Counted from the first letter of the stretch, positions 8,993-18,298 are shown. The stretch: 64,000 nt of DNA from Streptomyces camelliae (GCF_027625935.1 NZ_CP115300.1:5022001-5086000), one strand, 5' to 3'. Numbers and translations: made by a program. The notes: generated by a model not told the origin, from the letters alone.

Positions 8993-10878
8993 GCGCTGTC
9001 ATGAAGGGGTTGGCCGGCCCGGCCGCGTCGGCCCGCCTCGTCTGTCTCGGTGCGGTGCTGACCGCCGTCGGCCTGCTGCCCTGGCTCTCGGGCAGGGATC
9101 CGGCGCTGACCGTGCTGCGTGCCCGCTCGGCCGAGCAGGAGGGGACGGCGGAGGCGCTGGCCGCGATCCGAGCGGATCTCGGCCTGGACGCGGGGCCCCT
9201 CGCAGTCCTGGGACGGTGGGTTTCCGGGCTGCTCCGCGGCGACCTCGGCACCTCGTGGGTGTCGGGCACGGACGTGCTTCCGTCCGTCGTCTCCGGCCTT
9301 CGGGTCTCGCTCGGGCTCATGGGTGCCGCGTTCGCCGTGGCCGTGCTGCTGGCCTGCGCGCTGGTCGCACCTGTGCTCGTCCGCGGGCGTGAGTCGGCCG
9401 GCGCGATCGCCGCGATGCTGGCCTCCCTCCCCGAGTTCCTGCTGGCCACGGTCGCCTTGCTGGTGTGCGGGGTGTGGCTGGGCCGGCTGCCGACCTCCGG
9501 CTGGCAGGGTCCCGCGTACGTGGTGCTGCCCGCGTTCGCGCTCGGCGTTCCCGCGGGCGGGCTGCTGGGCCGCCTGGTCGCGGAAGCGCTGCCCGCCGTG
9601 CTGGACGAGCGGTGGGCGGAGCTGTGGCGGGGGGCCGGAGTCAGTCGTGCCCGGGTCGCGGCGGCCGCCCTCCGGCGCGTCCTTCCGCCTCTCGTTCCGC
9701 AGTTCGGCATGGCGGCCGTCGGTCTGACGGGAGGCGCGGTGGCTGTGGAGACGGTGTTCGCGGTGCCCGGTATCGGACGTACGGCGCTCGGCGCAGCCAC
9801 GTCACAGGATCTGCCGTTGCTCCAGGGGTGCGTGCTCGCCCTGCTGGCGCTGGGCCTTGCCGCGGGCGCTCTGGCAGCGATCGTACGGCGCCGGCTGCTC
9901 GGCCCCGTCCTGCGCGACGCCGGCCTGACCCTGCCCGCGCCCCGCTCGGCCCGCACTCACCCGGTGATCCCGTTGACGCTCGCCGCCGTACTGTCGGCCG
10001 CCATCGGCTGGGGCCTGCTCCGCGACCCGTACACGGTGGACGCCAAGGCCCGGCTTCTGCCGCCGGATCGGGCCCACCCGCTCGGCACGGACGGCCTGGG
10101 CCGTGACGTCCTGGCCCGCCTCGGTCACGGCGCGGCCGCCACGGTGGGCACCGCGGCAGCGGTGTGCGCCCTCAGCCTGCTGGTCGCCCTCGTGCTCGGC
10201 TTCCTGCCGGGCATCGCGGCCGGCGCGGCGGACATCGCGAACGCGCTGCCGCCGGTGATCGTCGGGATCCTGGTTGCCGCCGCGGCCGGGCCCGGCACCG
10301 GCGGCGCCGCGCTCGCCGTAGCACTGATTTCGTGGCCGCCGCTCGCCGCGCATGCATCGGCCCTGGTGCAGGAGGTCCGTGCGTCGGCGTTCCTGACCGC
10401 CCAGCGGGCCATCGGAGCGAGCCGGTGGTGGATCCTGACCCGTCACGTCCTGCCCTCGGTCGCGGCCCCGGTCACCCGCCATGCGCTCCTGCGTCTGCCG
10501 GGCATCGCGCTGGCCCTGGCCTCGCTGGGTTTTCTGGGTCTGGGTGCGCAGCCGCCCACGCCCGAGTGGGGATTGCTGCTGGAGGAATCCCGCGCGTACG
10601 TGGAGCGCGCCCCGTGGGCGGCGCTGGCCCCGGCGGTCGCACTGGCTCTGCTGGCGGGCCTCGCGGTGTCGGCGGCGTCCTGGTCGGCAGGGCGCGCGGT
10701 GCCCGGACGGATCAGGCTCTGCCACTCCTCACGCTGCCGACTCGCCCGATTTCGCCGCGCGCCACGCCGGTTGACCGCCCTGCCCACCGCCGCGATACGA
10801 AAGGAGCCCTTCTGTGAGAACGCCGAACGTGCCGCTGTCCGCGAACACCCCCGGATCACCGAATCCGCCGGCCGCTGA
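8989..10878 (+). CDS. Fused DppB-DppC type double permease
   Basis: The 629-residue membrane protein combines two permeases normally encoded separately. Residues about 1-310 are DppB/NikB-like (GDLGTSWVSG, then VETVFAVPGIGRTALG, EAA-like loop RWAELWRGAGVSRARV). Residues about 320-565 are DppC/NikC-like (HPLGTDGLGRDVLARL and RAIGASRWWILTRHVLP EAA loop). The fusion fixes permease stoichiometry. The start overlaps the lipoprotein stop by 4 nt. The last 65 residues are Arg-rich, unlike DppC, and the final 65 bp overlap the downstream ATPase gene, so a small frameshift near the end or a genuinely extended tail are both possible. Confidence 0.88.
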   Translation: MSAVMKGLAGPAASARLVCLGAVLTAVGLLPWLSGRDPALTVLRARSAEQEGTAEALAAIRADLGLDAGPLAVLGRWVSGLLRGDLGTSWVSGTDVLPSVVSGLRVSLGLMGAAFAVAVLLACALVAPVLVRGRESAGAIAAMLASLPEFLLATVALLVCGVWLGRLPTSGWQGPAYVVLPAFALGVPAGGLLGRLVAEALPAVLDERWAELWRGAGVSRARVAAAALRRVLPPLVPQFGMAAVGLTGGAVAVETVFAVPGIGRTALGAATSQDLPLLQGCVLALLALGLAAGALAAIVRRRLLGPVLRDAGLTLPAPRSARTHPVIPLTLAAVLSAAIGWGLLRDPYTVDAKARLLPPDRAHPLGTDGLGRDVLARLGHGAAATVGTAAAVCALSLLVALVLGFLPGIAAGAADIANALPPVIVGILVAAAAGPGTGGAALAVALISWPPLAAHASALVQEVRASAFLTAQRAIGASRWWILTRHVLPSVAAPVTRHALLRLPGIALALASLGFLGLGAQPPTPEWGLLLEESRAYVERAPWAALAPAVALALLAGLAVSAASWSAGRAVPGRIRLCHSSRCRLARFRRAPRRLTALPTAAIRKEPFCENAERAAVREHPRITESAGR

Positions 10879-11848
10879 CGCGGCTCTCTCGGTACGCGAT
10901 CTGCGGATCGCCTTCGCCGGAGCCGAGGCCGTGCGCGGCCTGTCCTTCGACGTGCGGCCACGCGAAGTGCTCGCCCTCGTCGGCGAGTCCGGCGCGGGCA
11001 AGTCCCTGACGGCGCGGGCGCTGCTGGGGATGACGCCACGAGGTGCGACGACGACGGGGAGCATCCGGTTGCACGGGGAGACGGATCCGGCCGCTCAGCG
11101 CGGCCGCCGCATCTCCCTGATACCGCAGGACGCCCTCTCCGCCCTCTCTCCCGTGCACCCCGTGGGCGATCAACTCGCCGCCGCCGTACGGTCGGTGCGC
11201 CGCGTGACGCGGAGCAAGGCCCGCGCGCTCGCCGTCGCCGCCCTCGACCGGGTGGGGATCCCCGACGCCGCACGCCGGGCGCGCGCGTATCCGCACGAGT
11301 ACTCCGGCGGCATGCGGCAGCGGGCCGTCATCGCGATGGCCACGGTCAACGAGCCCGACGTCGTCGTCGCCGACGAGCCGACGACCGCGCTGGACGCGGG
11401 CCACCGGGACCAGGTACTGCGGGTGCTCGGCGAGCAGCGGGCAGCGGTCGGGGCCGCGCTCGTCCTCGTCACCCACGACATGGACGTCGTACGCGAGCAC
11501 GCCGACCGCATCCTGGTCCTCTACGCCGGACGCCTGGCCGAACTGGGCCCGGCACGTGAGGTGCTGGCCCGCCCGCGCGCCCCGTACACGGCGGGCCTGC
11601 TGGCCTCCCTTCCCCAGTACGTGCCCCCCGGCCGCCGTCGGCTGCCCGTCCTCCCCGGCACCCCGCCCACCCCGAGCGCCCTGCCTCCGGGCTGCGCGTT
11701 CGCCCCGCGCTGTCCCCTCGCGGCGGCTGTCTGCCACCGCGTGGAGCCGGTGCCGCAGCCGGTGGAGGGCCGGCTGGTCTCCTGCCACCGCTGGGCGGAC
11801 GTCCCCCACCCGGCATCCGACGTCTTCCGGGAGCCGACCCGCGCATGA
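10814..11848 (+). CDS. OppD/DppD-type ABC ATPase
   Basis: The 344-residue product carries Walker A GESGAGKS, Q-loop IPQDALSALSP, signature YSGGMRQR, Walker B VVVADEPTTALD and His switch LVTHDMDVV. The family-specific C-terminal Cys cluster motif (CAFAPRCPLAAAVC) found in OppD/OppF-type ATPases is present. It should power the fused permease. The GTG start at 10814 has AAGGAG 7 nt upstream, and the first 65 bp lie inside the 3' end of the permease frame. The stop overlaps the next start (ATGA), consistent with translational coupling. Confidence 0.92.
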   Translation: MRTPNVPLSANTPGSPNPPAADAALSVRDLRIAFAGAEAVRGLSFDVRPREVLALVGESGAGKSLTARALLGMTPRGATTTGSIRLHGETDPAAQRGRRISLIPQDALSALSPVHPVGDQLAAAVRSVRRVTRSKARALAVAALDRVGIPDAARRARAYPHEYSGGMRQRAVIAMATVNEPDVVVADEPTTALDAGHRDQVLRVLGEQRAAVGAALVLVTHDMDVVREHADRILVLYAGRLAELGPAREVLARPRAPYTAGLLASLPQYVPPGRRRLPVLPGTPPTPSALPPGCAFAPRCPLAAAVCHRVEPVPQPVEGRLVSCHRWADVPHPASDVFREPTRA

Positions 11849-12528
11849 GTGTCCCGCTGCTCGACGTCCGCGACCTCGTCGTCCGCTACGGCACGGTCAC
11901 CGCCGTCGATCGTGTCTCGTTCTCGCTCGACGCGGGCGAGACCCTGGCCCTGAACGGGCCGTCGGGCTGCGGCAAGTCCTCCACAGCTCTGGCCGTCCTC
12001 CAGCTGCGCCGCCCCGACAGCGGCCGGGTACGCCTTGAGGGACAAGAGCTGACGGGTCTGTCGGACGACGAGCTGCGGCCCCTGCGCCCGCGCATGCAGC
12101 CCGTCTTCCAGGACCCGTACGGCTCCCTCAGTCCCCGTCACCGTATCCGCGACGCGGTGGCCGAGCCGCTGAAGGTGCAGGGCCGCTGGGGCCCTGACGG
12201 CCCGGCCCGGGTGGCCGAGCTGCTCGACCTCGTCGGTCTCGGCCCGTCGTACGGCGACCGCCGCCCGCACGAGCTCTCCGGCGGCCAGTGCCAGCGCGCG
12301 GGAATCGCCCGCGCCCTCGCCTCCGAGCCCCGGCTGCTGGTCCTCGACGAACCGGTGTCGGCACTCGACCCGTCGGTGCGCGCCGGCGTCCTGAACCTGC
12401 TCTCCGACCTCCGGGACGAACTGGGCCTGGGCTGCCTGTTCATCTGCCACGACGAGGCGGTCGTACGGCACTTCGCGGACCGGGTGGTCCGGATGCGGGA
12501 CGGGCGGATCGTCACCGATGAGGGCTGA
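11845..12528 (+). CDS. OppF/DppF-type ABC ATPase, short form
   Basis: The 227-residue product has Walker A GPSGCGKSS, Q-loop PVFQDPYGSLSP, signature LSGGQCQRAGIARAL and Walker B LLVLDEPVSALD. It ends soon after the H-loop (ICHDEAVV) and lacks the C-terminal oligopeptide-binding extension of its partner, giving an asymmetric ATPase pair. The Gln-Cys-Gln in the signature (usually Q-R-Q or Q-Q-Q) is unusual but may be neutral. It is the last gene of the importer operon, and a strong terminator follows 45 bp later. Confidence 0.9.
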   Translation: MSVPLLDVRDLVVRYGTVTAVDRVSFSLDAGETLALNGPSGCGKSSTALAVLQLRRPDSGRVRLEGQELTGLSDDELRPLRPRMQPVFQDPYGSLSPRHRIRDAVAEPLKVQGRWGPDGPARVAELLDLVGLGPSYGDRRPHELSGGQCQRAGIARALASEPRLLVLDEPVSALDPSVRAGVLNLLSDLRDELGLGCLFICHDEAVVRHFADRVVRMRDGRIVTDEG

Positions 12529-12572
12529 GCATCGAGGCCACGCGGAGACGCTCGGCGCCGGGCGTTCGCGCG

Positions 12573-12613
12573 GGAGCCCTCTGTCCGCGGACTTCTCGCG
12601 GGCAGAGGGCTCC
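12573..12613. terminator. Bidirectional terminator between importer operon and amidase gene
   Basis: A 17-bp stem (12573-12589 with 12597-12613, one G-T pair) encloses 7 nt and separates the two convergent transcription units. Confidence 0.88.
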
Positions 12614-12635
12614 TTGGTGAGGTGTGGCCGGCCGG

Positions 12636-15167
12636 TCAGCCGATGGTCGCGATGCCGTCGGTGGTGACGGTCGGGCGGCCCGAGGTGCCGACCACGACGA
12701 TCTTCAGGGTGTGCTTGGCGGAGCCGGACCAGGTCTTGGTCCAGATCGCCTGGCGGTAGAGGGTGGTGGAGGACTTCAGGTCCACCGTGGAGACCTTGGT
12801 GCCGTCGACGTAGATGTACGCCTGGCCCGAGGTGGAGGCGCGCGAGACGATCCAGGCCACCGAGCGTCCGGTGAAGGTCCAGCTGATCGAGGCCCCGGCG
12901 GACGAGGAGCTGTAGGAGTAGCCGCCCAGGTAGGAGGTGCTGCTCTTGTGGGTCCAGCTGCCGGTGCGGGTGGTGGAGGTCTCCTGGATGATGTTCGGCG
13001 TCCGGTAGACGGAGGCGCCGCCGGTGTTTCCGGCCACGTCGTACGCCTTCAGGGCGAACAGGTCCGAGGCGCCGGGCTTGGCCCAGGTGTTCCAGGAGGT
13101 CACGGTCGGGCCGAAGGTGGCCGAGGCCGGCGCGGTCGCCATGACCTTGGCCAGCGCCGCGTTGTCGGCGGCCTTCCACGTCACCGTGACGGGGACCGAC
13201 GAGGAGTACACCGTGCCGGTGCGCACCTGCACGCCGGGAGCGGTCGGGAAGGTGGGCGCGGTGGTGTCACCGACCAGGGTGACCGGGCCGGACAGTGTGG
13301 TGGCGCCGCGGACGTGGGTGGCGCGTACCTGGACGGTGTGGCTGCCGGCGGCGACCGAGACCGAGGCGGAGCGGGCGGAGCCGGAGGTGTGCGCCACGGC
13401 CTTGCCGTCGACCAGGACGTCGAAGCCGGAGATCACCGCGGACGGCGTGGCGGTCGTCCAGCTCACCGTGGCCGCGCCCTTGGTGTAGTAGCTCGTCCCG
13501 GACTTGGCCGCCCCGCCGGACATCCCGGTGACGGAGACCGCGCCGACCGGGCCGGCGGCGTACGAGCGGACCGTGCCCAGGGCGTTGTAGAGCTGGTTGC
13601 CGGGGCAGTCGGTGGCGAAGCCGTTACGGTGCCCGGAGATGACGTTGAAGCTGTAGTTCTGGCCCAGGGTGAAGCCGGAGCTGTTGGAGGATCCCTCGGG
13701 CAGGGTCGCGGTGCCGGTGCTCGGGTCCACTCCGGTCATGCCGAACTTCCAGGCTGCGATCCGGGCGATGGAGCCCAGCATCGCCTGGCTCGGCGTGGCT
13801 CCGGGGAAGGTGCTGGCCGTGGAGTCGCCGCCGCTGAGGTCGGTGTACGTGCCGATGGCGGCCACGCCCATGCTGTTGGTGTTGAACCCGTAGGTCTGGG
13901 CGCCCACGACCGGCAGCGCCATTCCGCCGAAGCGGCCCTCGAAGATCGTGCCGCACTTGTCGACGAGGAAGTTGTAGCCGAGGTCGCGCCAGCCCTGGCT
14001 GAGGTGCGCGGCGTAGAGGCTGCGCACGATCGCCGGGGAGTCCGTGCAGGAGTAGGTGTTGGTGGTGTCCGTGTGGTGGACGAACATGACCTTCACGGCG
14101 GAGCCGTACGAGGGGTAGCCGGTGTCCCGGGCGCACTCGTCGGCGCCCCAGCCGGCCCGGGTGACCACGGTGGGCGGTGCCACCGTCGAGGTGGTCGCGG
14201 CCGGCATCGGGTCCGGTGGGGTCGGCGACGAGGACGGGGTGGGGCTGGCGGAGGAGGTCGTGCAGGACGGGTACGCGTCGGACATCGACGGGAGCTGGCT
14301 GGGCCAGGGCGTCGGGGAGGTGCTCGGCGAGGCGGAGTCGGATGCGGATGCGGAGGCGGAGGTCCCGGTGGACGGCGTGCCGGACGCGGAGTCCGTGGCG
14401 GTGGGGGTGTCCGTGGTGGTGGGGGTGTCCGTGGGTGAGGCGGAGTCCGTCGCGGTGTCGGTCGGGGAGACGCTGTCGGTCGGGGAGACGCTGTCCGTCG
14501 GGGACACGCTGTCCGTCGGCGTCGCGCTGTCGGTGGCGGTCGCGTCCATGGCGTAGGCCGCCGGGGCCATGCCGGAGTCCGGCGTCCCGCTGGTGGCGGG
14601 CTTGCCCGGGTCGACCAGGTCCACTCGCAGTCCGGCGGGCAGCGCCTTGCCCGCGCCGGTCGCGCGGACCTGGATTCCGTTCGACGGCCCCGACCACATG
14701 GGTGACATTCCGCCGCGCACACCGGGACGGTTCAGTTCGGCGGCGTCGGGGATGTCGTCCGGCTGCTGCATCTTCAGCCACGGTGTCCAGTGGCCGCTGT
14801 CGGCGGAGCGGGTCCGTACCTCGACCGTGCCGCGCAGTGTGGCGTGCGCGCCGTTCCAGGTGACGCCCACCATGCTGAACGGAGCCGTGGACTGGGCCCC
14901 CAGCGTCTTGAGCGACGCGCTGTTCCCGGTGAGGGACAGCGAGTGGACATGTGTCTTGATCGGTCCCGGCGCGGCCGACGCGTTGCCATGGTTCGGCGAA
15001 CCGGCCATGGCGACGGTCGCCACCGCCACGCCGCCGCCGGCGACGACCGCCCCCAGCGCCACCCATGTGCGCTTCTTCAGACCGGCTCGACGGCGACCGC
15101 GCCGAACTCTGTGTTCAGTTCTCATGCCCCACCCGGAAGACCTGTTGTCGTTGTCATCAGCAGTCAT
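12636..15167 (-). CDS. Secreted PGRP/amidase_2-type N-acetylmuramoyl-L-alanine amidase
   Basis: The 843-residue product has a basic leader (RRGRRRAGLKKRTW) and hydrophobic signal at about 30-55. A beta-rich N-terminal domain precedes a Ser/Thr/Asp low-complexity linker with tandem SPTDSV repeats (about 205-290). The amidase_2/PGRP domain (about 325-505) shows zinc ligands in FVHHTDT and in GHRNGFATDC. Two Ig-like modules and a C-terminal galactose-binding-like domain (ending RPTVTTDGIATIG) follow. It should cleave the lactyl-peptide bond of peptidoglycan outside the cell. ATG 15167 gives the longest product; ATG at residue 15 (MRTEHR) is an alternative. It neighbours a secreted protease on the same strand with a hairpin between them. 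Confidence 0.9.
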   Translation of the reverse strand: MTADDNDNRSSGWGMRTEHRVRRGRRRAGLKKRTWVALGAVVAGGGVAVATVAMAGSPNHGNASAAPGPIKTHVHSLSLTGNSASLKTLGAQSTAPFSMVGVTWNGAHATLRGTVEVRTRSADSGHWTPWLKMQQPDDIPDAAELNRPGVRGGMSPMWSGPSNGIQVRATGAGKALPAGLRVDLVDPGKPATSGTPDSGMAPAAYAMDATATDSATPTDSVSPTDSVSPTDSVSPTDTATDSASPTDTPTTTDTPTATDSASGTPSTGTSASASASDSASPSTSPTPWPSQLPSMSDAYPSCTTSSASPTPSSSPTPPDPMPAATTSTVAPPTVVTRAGWGADECARDTGYPSYGSAVKVMFVHHTDTTNTYSCTDSPAIVRSLYAAHLSQGWRDLGYNFLVDKCGTIFEGRFGGMALPVVGAQTYGFNTNSMGVAAIGTYTDLSGGDSTASTFPGATPSQAMLGSIARIAAWKFGMTGVDPSTGTATLPEGSSNSSGFTLGQNYSFNVISGHRNGFATDCPGNQLYNALGTVRSYAAGPVGAVSVTGMSGGAAKSGTSYYTKGAATVSWTTATPSAVISGFDVLVDGKAVAHTSGSARSASVSVAAGSHTVQVRATHVRGATTLSGPVTLVGDTTAPTFPTAPGVQVRTGTVYSSSVPVTVTWKAADNAALAKVMATAPASATFGPTVTSWNTWAKPGASDLFALKAYDVAGNTGGASVYRTPNIIQETSTTRTGSWTHKSSTSYLGGYSYSSSSAGASISWTFTGRSVAWIVSRASTSGQAYIYVDGTKVSTVDLKSSTTLYRQAIWTKTWSGSAKHTLKIVVVGTSGRPTVTTDGIATIG

Positions 15168-15237
15168 TGCGGGGGCACAGCTGTCACAGGAGTCCCCTGG
15201 AATACCAGCGCACCAGAACGTTTAAGCGTCACATACG

Positions 15238-15270
15238 CCGCTGGCCCGGGGTTTCCCCCCGGGCCAGCGG
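15238..15270. terminator. Terminator downstream of the lectin-fused S53 protease
   Basis: A 14-bp perfect stem (15238-15251 with 15257-15270) with a 5-nt loop lies 20 bp past the protease stop on the minus strand. A/T-rich TGTTTT flanks it on the gene side. Confidence 0.85.
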
Positions 15271-15289
15271 TGTTTTCAGAGCAGGTATG

Positions 15290-17248
15290 TCACGGCACGT
15301 ACGACTGGGTGCCGCTCGCCCACAGGGCGCCGCCCTTGCCGGGGCCGCCGGTGCTCTTGTAGACGACGAAGTTGCCGTCGTTCTGCATCAGGGCGTACGC
15401 GCCGGAGTTGCCGTAGGTGTGGGTGGACCACAGGGCGGTGCCGCCGCTGGAGTAGACGACCAGGTTGCCGTCGGTCTGCATGTACGCGTAGGCGCCGGCG
15501 TGGCCGTAGGTGTTGCTGGTCCAGATCGCCTTGCCGTCACGCTTGCGGTACATGACGAAGTTGCCGTCCGGCTGCATCACCAGGCGGGTGTACTTGCCCT
15601 GGACCCACGAGCCGCCCTTGAGCTTCTGCCCGGAGCCGATCGTCGCCGAGCGCATGTAGGTGCCGTCGGACCACAGGGCGCTGCCGCTGCTGGAGTAGAC
15701 GACCAGGTTGCCGTCGTCCTGGACCAGGAAGGAGGCGCCGGAGTTGCCGTAGGTGTGGGTGGACCACAGGGCGGTGCCGCTGCTGGAGTAGACGACCAGG
15801 TTGCCGTCGGTCTGCATGTAGGCGTAGGCGCCGGAGTGGCCGGAGGTGTTGCTGGCCCAGATCGCCGGGCCGCTGCCGCTGGCGCCGTTCGTCTTCAGGT
15901 AGGCGACGAGGTTGCCGTCGCTGCCCATCGTCAGCGTGATGTTCGCGCTGCTCAGCTTCTGGCCGGAGGTGAGCTTCTGGCCGGGCTGGAGGGAGTTGAC
16001 GGAGTTCGCGCCGGCGGCGAAGGCGGCGGTCCCGTTGGGCGTGCCGAGGCCGGTCGGGCCGTCGTAGCCGGTGCCGGCGGTGCACAGGTAGCTCGGGGAG
16101 CAGCTGCCGTTGCTGCCCGTGGTCACGTCGTTCAGGGCCGACTTGTGGCCGTAGGCGTACGTGGACGGGTAGCTGTTCGCGGACGGGGTGCCGGCGAGGG
16201 CGTAGGTGCCCGCGATGATGGGCGCGGAGGCGCTGGTGCCGCCGTAGACGTTCCAGCCGCCGGAGCCGCCGTAGGTGTCGTAGACGGCGACGCCGGTGGC
16301 CGGGTCGGCGACCGCGGAGACGTCCGCGACCGTGCGGTGGCTGCAGCCGCTGTCCGTCTGCCAGGTCGGCTTGGCCTCGTCGGCGGAGCAGCCGGAGCCG
16401 GTGCCCTCGGTGCTGCTGGTGGACCACACGGACTCGGTCCAGCCGCGGGTGTTGCTGGTGCGGCTGAGCGAGGTGCCGCCGACCGCGGTGACGTACGGGG
16501 AGGACGCGGGGTACTCGGCGCCGTAGCCGCCGTCGCCCGCGCTGACCGTGACGGCGACGCCGGGGTGGTTGAAGTACTGGACGTCGGCGGTGGTCTCGCT
16601 CGGGTCCTCGGTGCCGCCGAAGGAGTTGGAGACGTACTTGGCGCCGAGGGCGACGGCCTCGTTCTCGGCCGTGCCGATGTCCGTCATGCTGGGCGAGGAG
16701 GCCTCGACCAGCGTGATGTGGCACTGCGGGCAGACCGCGCTGACCATGTCGAGGTCGAGCGAGATCTCGCCGGCCCAGCCCGCGTCCGCGGTCGGGTACG
16801 ACGTGCCGCCGGTCTGGTTCACCTTGTGGAAGCAGCCGTTGGCGGTGGTGCAGGCCGGGAGGTTGTACTGGGACCGGTAGGCGGCCAGGTCGGACTCGGC
16901 GTTCGGGTCGTCGTAGGCGTCGACGATGAAGACGGTCTTGCCCGCGCCGGCGGTGGCGGACGGCAGGTTGTAGGCGCTCTGCAGGTCCGAGGGGCCGTAG
17001 CCGTTCGGGGTCGTGTTCGGGCTGACCGTCAGGTGCCGGACGATGTCCGTGCGGGCCTCGGCCAGGCACGCCATCTGACCCGGCGTGGTCGGGTGGGAAC
17101 ACAGGTGCTTGACGTGGGCCGCCCCGTTGGCCGACGGCGCGGCGGAGGCGGTCGCGGTGAGCCATCCGGTGGACAGCGCGGTGGATATGAGTGCCGTGGT
17201 GGACAGCAGAGCGGCGGTGGATGCCGCCCGGTGTCTCCCTGAGAGCAA
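15290..17248 (-). CDS. Secreted S53 protease fused to B-type lectin repeats
   Basis: The 652-residue product has a signal peptide (to about TATASAAP). Its S53 catalytic domain (residues about 75-410) shows Glu/Asp in WAGEISLDLDMV and Ser in GGTSASAPIIA. The C-terminal region is two bulb-lectin-like modules made of repeated DGNLVVY and ALWSTHTYG strands (about 425-652), the D-mannose-binding lectin fold. The lectin may tether the protease to glycans or cell walls. It is a clear paralogue of the protease at 6007-7347, which lacks the lectin. The start is TTG 17248, preceded by GAAGGG at suitable distance. No canonical long S53 propeptide is visible. Confidence 0.9.
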   Translation of the reverse strand: MLSGRHRAASTAALLSTTALISTALSTGWLTATASAAPSANGAAHVKHLCSHPTTPGQMACLAEARTDIVRHLTVSPNTTPNGYGPSDLQSAYNLPSATAGAGKTVFIVDAYDDPNAESDLAAYRSQYNLPACTTANGCFHKVNQTGGTSYPTADAGWAGEISLDLDMVSAVCPQCHITLVEASSPSMTDIGTAENEAVALGAKYVSNSFGGTEDPSETTADVQYFNHPGVAVTVSAGDGGYGAEYPASSPYVTAVGGTSLSRTSNTRGWTESVWSTSSTEGTGSGCSADEAKPTWQTDSGCSHRTVADVSAVADPATGVAVYDTYGGSGGWNVYGGTSASAPIIAGTYALAGTPSANSYPSTYAYGHKSALNDVTTGSNGSCSPSYLCTAGTGYDGPTGLGTPNGTAAFAAGANSVNSLQPGQKLTSGQKLSSANITLTMGSDGNLVAYLKTNGASGSGPAIWASNTSGHSGAYAYMQTDGNLVVYSSSGTALWSTHTYGNSGASFLVQDDGNLVVYSSSGSALWSDGTYMRSATIGSGQKLKGGSWVQGKYTRLVMQPDGNFVMYRKRDGKAIWTSNTYGHAGAYAYMQTDGNLVVYSSGGTALWSTHTYGNSGAYALMQNDGNFVVYKSTGGPGKGGALWASGTQSYVP

Positions 17249-17409
17249 GGAAGTGCCCTTCTGGTGTGGTGGTGCGATGAGGACAGACCGAGTGGTCTGG
17301 CCATGACAGCCGTATGACAGTCGTGATGTTCAGTCGAATGCTGCCGATGCATGTCAACCAGGGACAATGAGAGAAAGGTAAATCCTTGATCAGATTTACT
17401 TGACGGGGT

Positions 17410-18291
17410 TTAGACCCGCAGTCGCCGCCCGATCTCCAGCCGGCGGTCCTCGACCGGCCGGCCGTCCGCCACGTCCCACAGAGCGTTCTGCAGCAGCCGG
17501 CCCAGCGTCCAGGCGCGGGCCCGCTCCCGGTCGAGGCCCAGGACGTCGGTCATCGCGTCGAAGCGCCAGGCGACCTCGGCCGCCTCGAACCGGTTGACCA
17601 GGGCCGGCCACAGCTCGAAGCCGGGGTCGCCGGCCAGCGGCTTGGGGTCGATGGCGAGCCAGTCGGCGCGGTCGGCGGCCAGCACGTTCTCGAAGTGCAG
17701 GTCCCAGTGCAGCAGCCGGTCCCCGGGCTCGGCGACGACCTCGCGCACGGCGGCCGCGCAGTCGGCGACCATGCGGCGGGCCTCGGGATCGGGGACGCGC
17801 TCCAGCGCCCACGGGGTCCGCTCCAGCATGGCCTCGGCGAGGTCACCGAGCCGGCGCATGCCCGGCGGCGCGGGGAAGGAGGTCAGACGGGCGAGCAGCC
17901 GGGCGATGACCTGGACGGCCGCGTGCGTGTCGGCCACCGAGGAGAGCATCCGGGACGTGTCCAGCCGCTCCAGCAGCAGGGTCCCGGTCTCCGGGTCGTG
18001 GTCGAGGAGCCGTACGGCCCCGTCGCCGTCCCAGACCCGCAGCGCGACCGGCTCGCCTTCGTTCTCCTCGTCCCGCAGCTGGAGCTTGAGCACGGCCCGG
18101 GTGCCGTCGGCAGCCAGGACGACCGGCAGGACCAGCGCGCTGACACCGTTCATGGCGGGCCCGTCGAGCCGCAGCCCCCAGCGGTTCAGGAAGTCTGCCG
18201 TGAGCTCCGGCAGGGCGGCGACGAAGGCCCGCCCCGCCGCGCCGTTGTACGTCGCCTGCGCCTCGGCCAGTTCGGCGGGAATGTCGATCAC
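17410..18291 (-). CDS. APH(6)/hydroxyurea-type kinase (aminoglycoside phosphotransferase-like)
   Basis: The 293-residue product matches the APH(6)/Hur family. The catalytic loop is LLHWDLHFENVL and the metal-binding segment is LAIDPKPLAGDPGFELWP. Relatives phosphorylate streptomycin at O-6 or inactivate hydroxyurea. Chromosomal Streptomyces copies like this one are often of unknown substrate. GTG 18291 (VIDIPAELAEAQ) is favoured: it fits the family N-terminus, and TATCGT lies exactly 7 nt upstream, implying a leaderless mRNA. ATG 18327 is an alternative but overlaps the divergent gene. It is divergent from the rhomboid-like gene. Confidence 0.82.
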   Translation of the reverse strand: MIDIPAELAEAQATYNGAAGRAFVAALPELTADFLNRWGLRLDGPAMNGVSALVLPVVLAADGTRAVLKLQLRDEENEGEPVALRVWDGDGAVRLLDHDPETGTLLLERLDTSRMLSSVADTHAAVQVIARLLARLTSFPAPPGMRRLGDLAEAMLERTPWALERVPDPEARRMVADCAAAVREVVAEPGDRLLHWDLHFENVLAADRADWLAIDPKPLAGDPGFELWPALVNRFEAAEVAWRFDAMTDVLGLDRERARAWTLGRLLQNALWDVADGRPVEDRRLEIGRRLRV

Positions 18292-18298
18292 GGACCGG

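Noticed and set aside
12636..15167. Several long antisense frames opposite the amidase, for example 12624-14438 plus
   Set aside because: Gly/Arg/Ala-rich shadows of a GC-biased gene without any domain.
17395..17425. dre-like GGGTTTAGACCC at the end of the aph-like gene
   Set aside because: Only about 9 of 16 positions match, and it overlaps a stop codon rather than a promoter.
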